From positions 294,782 to 328,338 of the forward strand of contig NZ_KI543237.1 of the NCBI RefSeq assembly GCF_000496835.1: 33,557 nt of DNA, given 5' to 3'. Origin of the DNA: Thalassobacillus devorans MSP14 (GTDB lineage Bacteria > Bacillota > Bacilli > Bacillales > Halobacillaceae). Positions 25,875 to 33,557 of the stretch are shown in pieces (within the stretch, counting starts at the first letter, position 1; each line of letters begins with the position of its first letter). The position numbers and the translations under genes were made by a program. Under the pieces are notes generated by a model. It had not been told where the DNA came from. It was given only the letters and a program-made list of their open reading frames with translations, and ran no database searches.

Positions 25875-26309
25875 TTATTGAAGGCGTGGATCTGCTAACA
25901 GGCGATCCATTTCTTCCATATGATGAGTTTCATCAGCAATCATGTCATCCAGTTTGACGACAAGCTCTGTCAAACCTAATTCTTCTGCTTGTTCTTTACG
26001 AATTTCATACCGTTTGATCGTTGCTTCCTCGGATTTACGTGCTTCCTCGAGCATTTCTTTTACGTTTTCTAACTGTTTGACCTCCGCAGGTTTCGTAGTT
26101 GGTGTCCCGCCTAATGTTTTAATTTTTTCTGACAGGTACAGGGCATGTCCCTGCTCGTCACCGATTTCACCTTCAAAAAATGGCTTCAGTACAGAATAGT
26201 ACAGACCATCTACGGTAGCAGCATTGAACGTATACATAATCGACGCTGCATATTCGTGTGCTAAGTCCTCATTCAATCCTTCAATCAATTCTTTCATTTT
26301 TGCATCCAT
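25875..26309 (-). CDS. Bacterioferritin-like ferritin-family protein
   Basis: A 144-residue four-helix ferritin-like protein. The di-iron ligands of bacterioferritin are in place: Glu19 (HEY), Glu52 and His55 (DEQGH), Glu95, and Glu127 with His130 (DETHH), almost the same numbering as the E. coli Bfr set (18, 51, 54, 94, 127, 130, from memory). The haem-ligating Met of Bfr is replaced by Gln53, so haem binding is unlikely. The C-terminal helix is shorter than in Bfr (about 158 aa). Likely role: iron oxidation/storage or peroxide protection in the cytoplasm. A SigB-type promoter upstream suggests general-stress control. Single-gene unit with its own terminator. Confidence 0.85.
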   Translation of the reverse strand: MDAKMKELIEGLNEDLAHEYAASIMYTFNAATVDGLYYSVLKPFFEGEIGDEQGHALYLSEKIKTLGGTPTTKPAEVKQLENVKEMLEEARKSEEATIKRYEIRKEQAEELGLTELVVKLDDMIADETHHMEEMDRLLADPRLQ

Positions 26310-26361
26310 TAAACAACATCCTTTCTTATAAATAGTTTGTTCGTCTCTCTACAATATACCT

Positions 26362-26387
26362 ATACCCGTATAACACCAATGTGAAAC
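26362..26387 (-). promoter_or_regulatory. SigB-type promoter of the bacterioferritin-like gene
   Basis: Minus strand: GTTTCA (26382-26387), a 14-bp spacer, and GGGTAT (26362-26367). The -10 is the perfect SigB consensus and the -35 keeps GTTT. It lies about 50 bp before the start codon. Confidence 0.55.
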
Positions 26388-26545
26388 ATCTTCTATATAT
26401 ATATTTCATTTTAGAGATTTTTTAAACTTCATGAAGTGAGGGATATCACAGAGCACGGTAATTCGTGTGTGCGGATATAAAATACACAGATTTCGATAGA
26501 GATAATCTCAGCCAATCACTGTAGGATATTTTTACCCGGCACGAA

Positions 26546-26563
26546 ATAATCATGCATGATTAT
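26546..26563. promoter_or_regulatory. 18-bp perfect palindrome, unknown operator
   Basis: ATAATCATGCATGATTAT is perfectly self-complementary. It lies 237 bp before the bacterioferritin-like gene and 323 bp before the symporter. It does not match the Fur, PerR, Zur or MntR boxes I know. Confidence 0.4.
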
Positions 26564-26885
26564 AAAAACCTTTATAAAAAAGTTAAGGGAACGGAATATA
26601 ACCCCCCAATGCACTCCAAATAATGGCTTCCATGGAGGTTGTTTACATTTTTACATTCTAAATAGTCGTTTTTTTACGTATGCATTACATAACTATTAAT
26701 TTTTTCTTATATTGGTCTTAAAATTTTTACGTGCATTAATATTTATGGTAGTTTATAAAAGGGGAAAAGCAACCTGGCCGCCTGGCAGTGTTTTTTTTTA
26801 GATAGAACACCCCAAAAAAAGCAATTCCCACTATCCATTTTCCCACAAAAACTGAATATCATCACATATAGGAGGGAACAACACT

Positions 26886-28127
26886 ATGAAACTGACAACC
26901 AAGATATTGCTCGGCCTCGTTTTAGGTGCCGCCGTAGGTTTGGTCCTGCATTTGACTGCTCCGGACTTATTCACTACTTTAGATAAGTATATCTTCAGCC
27001 CGCTTGGCACTATTTTCCTCAACTTGATCAAGATGCTGGTCGTACCGATTGTATTCTTCTCCATCACACTCGGGGTGGCAGCATTAGGGGATCCCAAGAA
27101 GCTGGGACGAATCGGTGGTAAAACGATCGCCTTTTTCCTCGGTACCACGACAGTGGCAATCACAATTGCCATTGCCCTTGCTTACATCTTCCAGCCAGGA
27201 AGCGGTGACTTTGATACCGGCGGAGCTGAATATGAAAGCCAGAAAGCACCTACCGTAGTAGAAACATTTACCAATATCATACCGACCAACCCGATTCAGT
27301 CGATGGCAGAAGCCAACATGCTGCAAATCATTGCATTCTCCGTATTCATCGGATTTGCACTTGCCATGCTTGGTAAAAAGACAGAAAGCGTCATGAGAGT
27401 CATCGAACAAGGGAACGAAATCATGATGTTCCTCGTCAATTTGATCATGCGATTCGCTCCTTATGGTGCATTCGGTTTGCTGGCTTCAGCAATCGGAACG
27501 ATGGGAATCGATGGCATGATGGCAATGATCGCCTACATGCTGGTCGTTTTAGCGGCATTATTCATCCATTTATTCGCTGTCTATGGTTCGGCTGTATCGT
27601 TCTTAGGAAAAATGAATCCGGTACACTTTTTCAAAGGATTTTTTCCTGCTGCCACGGTAGCATTCAGTACCTCGAGCAGTAGTTCAACGCTCCCGGTTTC
27701 CATGAAAACAGCCCAGGAAAACCTGAATGTTCCTAAACCGATCAGTAGCTTTGTTCAGCCTTTAGGAGCAACTATCAACATGGATGGTACCGCCATCATG
27801 CAGGGGGTTGCGACTATTTTCATCGCACAGGTCTATGGTACCGATCTGGCATTCAGTCAGTTGATCATGATCGTGGTGGTCGCTGTTCTCGCAAGTATCG
27901 GTACAGCAGGCGTACCAGGGGTCGGACTGATCATGCTCGCCATGGTGCTGAACCAGGTTGCCCTGCCAGTAGAAGGTATCGCACTTATCCTGGGTATTGA
28001 CCGTCTGCTCGATATGACGCGGACTGCCGTCAATGTCTATGGGGATGCCGCATGTGCTGTGGTAATTTCCGAATCTGAAAAGAAACACGGAATTTCGGAA
28101 CAAAAGACAGCAGAAGAAATTTCATAA
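26886..28127 (+). CDS. Dicarboxylate/glutamate:cation symporter (DAACS family)
   Basis: A 413-residue membrane transporter of the GltP/GltT/DctA family (relative of GltPh). The serine-rich hairpin-1 motif STSSSSSTLP lies at 261-270, NMDGT at 299-303 in the cation-binding helix, and the substrate motif DMTRTAVNV has Asp376, Arg379, Thr380 and Asn383. The Arg matches the residue that holds the acidic side chain in glutamate/aspartate transporters, so an acidic amino acid or C4-dicarboxylate is expected. An AGGAGGG site precedes the ATG. Single-gene unit. Confidence 0.93.
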   Translation: MKLTTKILLGLVLGAAVGLVLHLTAPDLFTTLDKYIFSPLGTIFLNLIKMLVVPIVFFSITLGVAALGDPKKLGRIGGKTIAFFLGTTTVAITIAIALAYIFQPGSGDFDTGGAEYESQKAPTVVETFTNIIPTNPIQSMAEANMLQIIAFSVFIGFALAMLGKKTESVMRVIEQGNEIMMFLVNLIMRFAPYGAFGLLASAIGTMGIDGMMAMIAYMLVVLAALFIHLFAVYGSAVSFLGKMNPVHFFKGFFPAATVAFSTSSSSSTLPVSMKTAQENLNVPKPISSFVQPLGATINMDGTAIMQGVATIFIAQVYGTDLAFSQLIMIVVVAVLASIGTAGVPGVGLIMLAMVLNQVALPVEGIALILGIDRLLDMTRTAVNVYGDAACAVVISESEKKHGISEQKTAEEIS

Positions 28128-28133
28128 CATTTT

Positions 28134-28170
28134 AAAAGGAACAGGCCCATCGGTCTGTTCCTTTATATTT
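28134..28170 (+). terminator. Terminator of the symporter gene (probably bidirectional)
   Basis: GGAACAG and CTGTTCC arms (28138-28144 with 28155-28161), extendable by GCC/GGT, followed by TTTATATTT; the opposite strand also has TTTTAAAATG. It lies between two convergent genes, so it likely serves both. Confidence 0.85.
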
Positions 28171-28193
28171 ATAGAGATCAGCTTTAAACAACA

Positions 28194-29984
28194 TTATTTT
28201 TTTAAAAGAAAATTCGATTTGATCAACTGCTCTGATATTTCCAGGGTTTCTGAATGGACTGGTTGATATTCTGAAATCCTTCCATCATTGCCGATTACGA
28301 TACTTTCTCCATAATCACCTCGAAGCAAAAATATATTCTCATTGATATAGCTGTTCATATTGTGACCGAGCGAATAAGACTCATAAGTTTCTTGCGAAAA
28401 TCCGAACCAATCCAAAAGTGTAGGAGCAGTATCAACCTGCCCCATTACATCGGACACAACCCGAGATTCACTAAGAGAGTCACCAATCACGATAAAAGGC
28501 ACGGACATATAAGAGAGCTTCCACGATTCATCTGTTATTTTTTTCTTTCTCCAGCGCTCCACCTCTGATTTTGATTCCTTAAATATTCCGTTATGATCAC
28601 CATAAATGACCACCACAGTGTCTTTCAGTTCACCATTCTTTTCAAGATTGTTTAAGAAAGCACCAAGATAATGGTCTGTGTAATGGATGCTTTCAAAATA
28701 GTTACCAAGCTGGGTTCCTTTTAATTCTCCTGTGTCCAATAGCTTTTTTTCTTCAGGAATATGGAATGGTGTATGGGAAGTAAGAGTGATTAACATAGAA
28801 AAATAAGGTTCTTTTTGCTTCTTTATTATTTCTGCTGTTTGTTCAAAGAACGCCTGATCGCTCAGTCCCATACCTATTTGATTTGTATTTAGGTTTTGAA
28901 ATTCGGTAATATCATAATAGCGTTCAAATCCCATCGATGGATAAACGAGATCCCTATTCCAAAATGACCCCTCGTCTCCATGGAAGGCCGTTGTTGTATA
29001 ACCAAGTGAACTAAAATGCTTTGCTAAAGAGGGATATTCGGCAGTTGGGTAACGGAAAAAAGTGCTCCCCTCCTTTAAAGGATAAATACTATTAAGAACT
29101 AGTAATTCAGCATCTGAACTATTGCCTTCAGCTGTTTGTGGATAATAATGATTAAAAGATAAACTGGATTCCAGCCATTTATTCAAGCTGGGAGTGATTT
29201 CCTCTCCATTTACTTTTTCTCCGATTACAAACTGCTGCAAAGACTCAAATTGAATCATTAATAAGTTTTTTCCTTCAAATATGCCTGCTTCAAGCAAGGG
29301 TCTCTTACGCTTAGAAATATTTTCCTCATTTGACAAGAAACCGTGAATATTATCAATTTCCTCAGCACTAAGCTCAAGTTCTTGCTGAGATGTAGTAAAA
29401 TCGATGAAATCAATTACTTGATGTCCTACTATCCCGTAATTACCTATATAAGAAGTCGAAGTATATTTTTTCAATAGTAAATTCTCCATATCATTGAGAT
29501 ACATGGAAGCAGGTTTTAAAGATACAAGAAGTACAGCAAGTATTGCGATCATGCCAAAAGCTTTAAAATTACGGCCGGTTTCAATAGTATTATTCCGGCG
29601 CCTTGTATAAATAAAGAATCCCAAAACTAACAGTATATCCATGAAAAAACCAAATTGCCCCAAGGATATCTGATTAAAAATACTTTCTGTCATACCGGAT
29701 AAATTCGAAGCCTGAAGGGTTATGTAAGTAGAAAATGGAGCCTGGAAATAAACCATGTATAAATAAGAACCCCACGTATATAAACTGACACCTGATGCTG
29801 CAGATATCCCGTACCAAACCCAGTATTTATCGAATAGAAACATCATACTGAACAGTACCATGGAAAAACCGATAGAAACCAGAATTGCCCCTTTCGATAA
29901 ATCAGTAAGCAACAATTGGCTGACAAAAATTAATTTTAGAGAAGCAGCTAAGGTAAATAATACATATAAGATAACTCTGTTCAT
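28194..29984 (-). CDS. LTA synthase-family phosphoglycerol transferase
   Basis: A 596-residue membrane enzyme of the LtaS/YfnI/YqgS/YvgJ group. Five hydrophobic segments occupy residues 1-160. An extracellular sulfatase-fold domain follows (about 235-590). Metal and catalytic positions are Glu247 (IQFESLQ), Ser289 (GNSSDAE), and Asp463-His464 (YGDHNG), with HTPF at 404. In S. aureus LtaS the residue equivalent to Ser289 is the nucleophile Thr300, so a Ser here is unusual. Family enzymes move glycerol-phosphate from phosphatidylglycerol to a lipid anchor or growing lipoteichoic acid chain. AAAGGAG lies nine bases before the ATG. It could be a primase or a teichoic/glycolipid-modifying variant rather than the main synthase. 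Confidence 0.88.
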   Translation of the reverse strand: MNRVILYVLFTLAASLKLIFVSQLLLTDLSKGAILVSIGFSMVLFSMMFLFDKYWVWYGISAASGVSLYTWGSYLYMVYFQAPFSTYITLQASNLSGMTESIFNQISLGQFGFFMDILLVLGFFIYTRRRNNTIETGRNFKAFGMIAILAVLLVSLKPASMYLNDMENLLLKKYTSTSYIGNYGIVGHQVIDFIDFTTSQQELELSAEEIDNIHGFLSNEENISKRKRPLLEAGIFEGKNLLMIQFESLQQFVIGEKVNGEEITPSLNKWLESSLSFNHYYPQTAEGNSSDAELLVLNSIYPLKEGSTFFRYPTAEYPSLAKHFSSLGYTTTAFHGDEGSFWNRDLVYPSMGFERYYDITEFQNLNTNQIGMGLSDQAFFEQTAEIIKKQKEPYFSMLITLTSHTPFHIPEEKKLLDTGELKGTQLGNYFESIHYTDHYLGAFLNNLEKNGELKDTVVVIYGDHNGIFKESKSEVERWRKKKITDESWKLSYMSVPFIVIGDSLSESRVVSDVMGQVDTAPTLLDWFGFSQETYESYSLGHNMNSYINENIFLLRGDYGESIVIGNDGRISEYQPVHSETLEISEQLIKSNFLLKK

Positions 29985-30410
29985 TCTGAGCGCTCCTTTT
30001 CCAATACAGCTATTGCTTTAGTATTTGGATATAACTTTAAAAAATGTATGAAACCTTCCTATATTTATGAGGTGCTGAACACAAAAATACCAAACAATGT
30101 AAGAAAAAGAATGTTTGTCATCATGAAGGTTATTATTATAGTGTTTAGCTGAATCGATTAGCCTTATCTTCTCTATATACCTTCTGTAGAAGTGAAATTT
30201 CACAAATAAATAGCAGCAGTTTGCCTCTTGCCATCCCAATACTGGTGTATAACAAAGGAAAAGGTACTTGCATTTACGCCATATTTTTAAGAAACTAGTA
30301 TTAGTCTGAATTTTCCTTCTAATCCGAATAATCTACCCACCAGTCCAATAACAATTATTAAGAAGGAAACAGATTTTTTGTAACCGATTACAAATAGAGG
30401 GAGGAACACG
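29985..30410. other. Divergent intergenic region between LTA-synthase-like and AtoE-like genes
   Basis: This 426-bp AT-rich spacer holds no convincing gene. One plus-strand promoter candidate is seen at 30115-30142. Nothing palindromic or repeated stands out. Confidence 0.5.
30115..30142 (+). promoter_or_regulatory. Candidate SigA promoter for the AtoE-like gene
   Basis: TTGTCA (30115-30120), a 16-bp spacer and TATAGT (30137-30142), each one base from consensus. It implies a leader of about 260 nt. Confidence 0.4.
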
Positions 30411-31742
30411 ATGTTAAAAGGTATCACATCATTTTTTGATCGTCTGGTCCAACGTTACCTGCCGGACGCATTTTTATTTGCGGTTTTATTGACACTCGTA
30501 GTTTTTGGATTGGGGATAGGAATTACAGACAGCTCTCCTGGGGAAATGGTTCAATACTGGGGCGATGGATTTTGGAATCTTCTGGCTTTTGCCATGCAAA
30601 TGTCCCTGATTGTTGTTACCGGATACATATTAGCTAACACGCCGGTTGTTAAATCACTTTTATCCAAGCTAAGCCAGCTCGCTAAAACACCTGGTAAGGC
30701 AATCATGCTAGTAACGTTCGTAACTGCTGTCGCTTGTTTGATCAATTATGGTTTTGGGCTGGTAGTCGGGGCCTTGCTTGCCGTTCATGTAGCAAAAAGG
30801 GTACCAAACGTTGATTACCGGTTATTGATGGCCAGTGCTTACGGGGGTTTTATCGTCTGGCATGGCGGATTGTCCGGCTCAATCCCCTTAACCATAGCCA
30901 CAGAGGATCATTTTTTAGCTGATTCAATCGGCAGTATTCCTGTCACGGAAACACTCTTCAGCAGCCTGAATATTACTATTGTGCTGGTGTTACTTGTATC
31001 CCTGCCACTCTTGAACTTTTGGCTATTGAAAACAAGCGGGGATTTAAGTAAAAATAACCTGGACTTTTTGGAAATGGAATCAGCGGAAGAGGAACTTGCC
31101 GCAACTGCTGCAGCTGACATGACACCGGCAGAGCGCTTGGAAAACAGTATGATACTTTCCATGTTGATCGGGATCTTAGGTTTAGCTTTCATCATTTTTC
31201 ATTTTATACAGAATGGGCTCGATTTGAATATCAATATCGTCAACTTCATTTTCTTATTTTTAGGCATCATTTTTCATAAAACCCCAAGACGTTTCTTAAA
31301 TACGGTGACAGATGGCGTAAAAAATGCAGGGGGCATCATCATCCAGTTCCCTTTCTACGCTGGTATCATGGGGATGATGGTAGCTTCCGGACTATCTGAA
31401 GAAATGTCAAGGTGGTTTGTTAGCATTTCCACGGAATTCACCTTTCCATTATTCACGTTCCTAAGTGCCGGGATTGTCAACTTCTTCGTACCATCAGGAG
31501 GCGGTCAATGGGCCGTACAGGCACCAATCATGATTCCTGCAGCCATGGAACTTGGAGTCGATACAGCTAAGACAGCGATGGCAGTTGCATGGGGAGACGC
31601 CTGGACCAATATGATCCAGCCATTCTGGGCCTTACCTTTGCTCGCCATAGCAGGGTTGAAAGTAAAAGATATCATGGGATTCTGCGTCATTATTCTGTTC
31701 TGGAGCGCAGTTCCGATTTCGCTGGCACTATTGTTTTTATAA
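30411..31742 (+). CDS. Short-chain fatty acid transporter (AtoE / TIGR00366 family)
   Basis: A 443-residue membrane protein with about ten to twelve hydrophobic segments. It opens with FDRLVQRYLPDAFLFAVLLTLVVFGLG and carries GGFIVWHGGLSGSIPLTIAT near 144-163 and VPSGGGQWAVQAPIMIPAAMELGV near 362-385, both typical of AtoE-type transporters. E. coli AtoE imports short-chain fatty acids such as butyrate or acetoacetate. A charged, Ala/Glu-rich loop lies near 220-245. GGGAGG precedes the ATG. No ato catabolic genes are adjacent, so the substrate is inferred from family only. Confidence 0.9.
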   Translation: MLKGITSFFDRLVQRYLPDAFLFAVLLTLVVFGLGIGITDSSPGEMVQYWGDGFWNLLAFAMQMSLIVVTGYILANTPVVKSLLSKLSQLAKTPGKAIMLVTFVTAVACLINYGFGLVVGALLAVHVAKRVPNVDYRLLMASAYGGFIVWHGGLSGSIPLTIATEDHFLADSIGSIPVTETLFSSLNITIVLVLLVSLPLLNFWLLKTSGDLSKNNLDFLEMESAEEELAATAAADMTPAERLENSMILSMLIGILGLAFIIFHFIQNGLDLNINIVNFIFLFLGIIFHKTPRRFLNTVTDGVKNAGGIIIQFPFYAGIMGMMVASGLSEEMSRWFVSISTEFTFPLFTFLSAGIVNFFVPSGGGQWAVQAPIMIPAAMELGVDTAKTAMAVAWGDAWTNMIQPFWALPLLAIAGLKVKDIMGFCVIILFWSAVPISLALLFL

Positions 31743-31769
31743 CAAAAGCGCAATACCCTTACTCACCCC

Positions 31770-31818
31770 CGACAAGCTTAAGACCTCGATGAGGTAGACG
31801 CTGGAGCTGGATGACACC
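31770..31818 (+). repeat. Possible single copy of another intergenic repeat
   Basis: GACAAGCTTAAGACCTC, a GAT loop, then GAGGTAGACGCTGGAGCTGG. The inner ACCTC/GAGGT hairpin is perfect. The sequence resembles a short intergenic element I recall from other Bacillaceae, but only one copy is in the window. Confidence 0.25.
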
Positions 31819-31869
31819 CACTATGAAATTAACAACAAAAAGAAAATTTTATAATGTCCTAACCATCTA

Positions 31870-31916
31870 AAAGAGTCCGTCGCTTGGGAGCAAATTCCCG
31901 AGCGGCGGACTTTTGT
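31870..31916 (+). terminator. Strong terminator between the AtoE-like gene and a small convergent gene
   Basis: AAGAGTCCG-T-CGCT-T-GGGA pairs with TCCC-G-AGCG-G-CGGACTTTT across an ATT-type loop (31871-31890 with 31896-31914). T-rich tails on both strands make it usable in both directions. Confidence 0.88.
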
Positions 31917-31936
31917 ATATCTATGGTATGAATGCC

Positions 31937-32071
31937 TTAATTTTGATATTGATAACCTTCAAGGTCAGCGACAATTTGTTTGATCATTTCTTCCGAAGAC
32001 TGGATTTCTTTTGTTTCTGTCTTCTTAATCAGGTTCTGCAACATTTCCGTCAGTTTCCGCTGTTCTTCCAA
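31937..32071 (-). CDS. Small hypothetical protein, 44 aa, TTG start
   Basis: A short reading frame starting at TTG with an ideal AGGAGG eight bases upstream and ending at TAA. The product begins MEEQRKLTEMLQNLIKKTET and ends EGYQYQN. It is highly charged and predicted helical, with no membrane segment, and heptad-like spacing of Leu, Met and Ile. Codon content resembles neighbouring genes. It is followed by the terminator at 31870-31916 in convergent orientation. I do not recognise the family. The strong ribosome site and flanking terminator are the reasons to call it real. Confidence 0.6.
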   Translation of the reverse strand: MEEQRKLTEMLQNLIKKTETKEIQSSEEMIKQIVADLEGYQYQN

Positions 32072-32211
32072 CTACTATCCCTCCTAATCTATCGATTCCC
32101 GTATGTCGATAACTAGAATCATACCATAAATGAAGAGGAATATCTGTAGTTTTTTGTAAATTTTTGTGTATATTTAGCATCTGACTTCCAGTATGGTTGT
32201 TATCCCGGCTG

Positions 32212-32400
32212 TCACCTTCTTGTCTGATGAAACTCGAAACAGTCCGGGCATAATTCTTTCCAATACGTTCTGCCGTCGGTTACAGTCACAATTTCTGATT
32301 GATCTACGGCTTCCTGGCACCTCCAGCACGTAGTTGTATACTCATCCATTATTTCACGCAGTTCCTCCTGGCGGATCTCTTCCTTTAAATCTTCATACAT
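32212..32400 (-). CDS. Small zinc-ribbon-like protein, 62 aa
   Basis: A 62-residue acidic protein with two CxxC knuckles, Cys25-Cys28 (CWRC) and Cys51-Cys54 (CPDC), spaced 22 residues apart, which is the pattern of a small zinc ribbon. The first 20 residues are a charged helix (LKEEIRQEELREIMDE). AGGGGG lies about eight bases before the ATG. It may be an adaptor or nucleic-acid-binding protein; I do not recognise a named family. No operon partner is evident; it lies 140 bp upstream of the 44-aa gene on the same strand. Confidence 0.7.
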   Translation of the reverse strand: MYEDLKEEIRQEELREIMDEYTTTCWRCQEAVDQSEIVTVTDGRTYWKELCPDCFEFHQTRR

Positions 32401-32579
32401 CGCATGTTCCCCCTTTTTGGAATATAGCTATATTTTAGTCTTTATCCATCCAGTTTGGCTAAGTGTTAAAATAGTAGAATATCTATTATATAGTGCTGTA
32501 AAATTTAATTTTCACCTTTTAAAAAATGATAAAAGCTCTTCTTTTTTGCAGGAAAATATCAATCTTCGACACTTTTCTT

Positions 32580-32585
32580 TATAAT
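32580..32585 (+). promoter_or_regulatory. Possible -10 box of the nucleoside hydrolase gene
   Basis: A perfect TATAAT 22 bp before the start codon, just upstream of AAGGAGG. No good -35 box is present at 16-18 bp, and the leader would be very short. Confidence 0.25.
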
Positions 32586-32607
32586 TGATAGAAAAGGAGG
32601 CAGTAGG

Positions 32608-33543
32608 ATGACAAATCCAGCAAATGTAATAATAGATTGCGACCCAGGCCATGATGATGCAATCGCTATCATCATGGCCGCTTCAAATGCTGCTATAAAT
32701 ATCGAAGCAATCACGACAGTAGCAGGTAATGTATCCGTAGAGAAGACAACGCTAAACGCCCAGCGTATTTGTGATTTACTCGATTTAAACAATGTCCCGC
32801 TTGCCAAAGGAGCACAACGGCCATTAGTAAAAGAGAGTGAAGTTGCTGAAGAAATACACGCAGAAAGTGGTCTCGATGGGCCTCAATTCCCAGAGCATCC
32901 GGTCAAAACAATAGAAGAAATCCACGCAGCCGACCTGATCATCGATAAAGTCCTTACAACAAACAAGCCCATAACGCTGGTGCCCACCGGACCGCTTACC
33001 AATATTGCGTTGGCGGTGATAAAAGAACCTGCTATCATCCCTAAAATCAGGAAAATCGTCTTGATGGGCGGCGGAACATTCGGCAACTGGACACCTGCAG
33101 CTGAGTTCAATATTTATGGGGACGCCGAAGCAGCGAAAGTAGTTTTCGAAAGCGGCGTACCCCTGACCATGTTCGGTCTCGACATCACCCACAAGGCACA
33201 GGCAACGGACAGGATCATCGATGAGCTGGCTGCGATTAAAAATCCGGTCGCCAATACCGTAGTTGAAATGCTTGATTTTTTCAAACATACCTACCAGGAA
33301 TACTTCGGATTTGACGGTGCTCCCATCCATGATGCCTGTACAGTCGCTTACCTGATTGATCCATCGATTTTTGAATTCAAACATGTCCGTGTCGATATCG
33401 AAACAAAAGGGGAATTCTCCTACGGCATGACGTGCGTGGATTTGTTGGGGGTAACAGGGAAAGAGCCTAATGTTCATTTCGCATATGGACTGGATGAGGA
33501 AAAGTTTTGGATCTTGTTGAAAGAAAGCTTGGACTCCTATTAA
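32608..33543 (+). CDS. Inosine-uridine preferring nucleoside hydrolase
   Basis: Hydrolyses the N-glycosidic bond of ribonucleosides to ribose and free base. The 311-residue protein has the family's N-terminal calcium-binding motif DCDPGHDDAIAI with Asp10, Asp12, Asp16 and Asp17. LVPTGPLTNIALA lies near 122-134, GGGTFGNWTPAAEFNIYGDAEAA near 154-176, and the late Asp of PIHDACTVAYLI near 230-241 completes the site. AAGGAGG precedes the ATG. Length is typical. It stands alone, with no nucleoside transporter in the window. RihA/RihB-like substrate choice cannot be decided. Confidence 0.93.
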   Translation: MTNPANVIIDCDPGHDDAIAIIMAASNAAINIEAITTVAGNVSVEKTTLNAQRICDLLDLNNVPLAKGAQRPLVKESEVAEEIHAESGLDGPQFPEHPVKTIEEIHAADLIIDKVLTTNKPITLVPTGPLTNIALAVIKEPAIIPKIRKIVLMGGGTFGNWTPAAEFNIYGDAEAAKVVFESGVPLTMFGLDITHKAQATDRIIDELAAIKNPVANTVVEMLDFFKHTYQEYFGFDGAPIHDACTVAYLIDPSIFEFKHVRVDIETKGEFSYGMTCVDLLGVTGKEPNVHFAYGLDEEKFWILLKESLDSY

Positions 33544-33557
33544 AACACCGCAGAAGC

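Larger units (their letters stand above)
26310..26885. other. Long divergent intergenic region
   Basis: This 576-bp AT-rich region separates the bacterioferritin-like gene from the symporter. No credible small gene is seen. It holds a SigB-like promoter (26362-26387), an 18-bp perfect palindrome (26546-26563), a GC-rich patch followed by a run of ten Ts near 26774-26800, and an AGGAGGG ribosome site before the symporter. No convincing SigA promoter for the symporter could be picked. Confidence 0.6.

Noticed and set aside
26774-26812. GC-rich patch plus T-run before the symporter as an attenuator or riboswitch
   Set aside because: The GC-rich part forms only a three-base stem, and I could not match it to any known riboswitch core.
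32824-33477. 217-codon minus-strand open frame over the nucleoside hydrolase gene
   Set aside because: It lies fully antisense to a gene with complete family motifs, and its translation has no domain-like features.
1-33557. CRISPR array, insertion sequence, prophage, tRNA or rRNA
   Set aside because: No regularly spaced direct repeats, transposase or phage genes, or cloverleaf-like or rRNA-like sequences were seen on either strand.

Overview
The window looks like chromosomal DNA of a low-GC Gram-positive of the family Bacillaceae. The reasons are strong AGGAGG-type ribosome binding sites before nearly every gene, frequent TTG and GTG starts, B. subtilis-style hut and lut gene sets, a lipoteichoic-acid-synthase-like enzyme, cre-like and SigB-like sites, and intergenic structured repeats of a kind I associate with Bacillaceae. 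The genus cannot be fixed from the sequence alone. I see no rRNA, tRNA, insertion sequence, prophage or CRISPR array. It reads as ordinary, catabolism-rich accessory chromosome.

Layout. Positions 1-510 hold no gene but carry copy 1 of a structured repeat. 511-5857 (minus strand) is a histidine-degradation operon read hutU-hutI-hutG-yjiH, with a cre-like site over the hutU promoter; no histidase (hutH) is present. 6133-7599 (minus) is an orphan AraC-type response regulator whose receiver has Glu at the apparent phosphoacceptor position. 7785-13092 (minus) is an L-lactate module read lutP-lutR-lutA-lutB-lutC, with an identical 17-bp palindromic operator before lutP and before lutA. 13334-16094 (minus) holds a quinone oxidoreductase-like gene and an acyl-CoA ligase. 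Copy 2 of the repeat lies at 16334-16467.

16634-25458 (minus) is a sugar-catabolism cluster: lipoprotein binding protein, two ABC permeases, LacI regulator, ThuA-like protein, two Gfo/Idh/MocA dehydrogenases, a xylose-isomerase-like TIM barrel and a DUF624 membrane protein. It has no glycoside hydrolase, sugar kinase or transport ATPase. Operator-like ACGTTTGC palindromes lie before the binding protein and before the ThuA gene. The enzyme set suggests an oxidative (3-keto-sugar) route for an imported glycoside and is the most interesting system here.

25875-33543 carries single-gene units: a small bacterioferritin-like protein with a SigB-type promoter, a glutamate/dicarboxylate symporter, an LTA-synthase-family enzyme with Ser at the usual Thr nucleophile position, an AtoE-type short-chain fatty acid transporter, a 44-aa and a 62-aa small protein, and a nucleoside hydrolase. 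Overall the segment takes up and burns histidine, lactate, fatty acids, glycosides, dicarboxylates/amino acids and nucleosides, mostly under dedicated local regulators.
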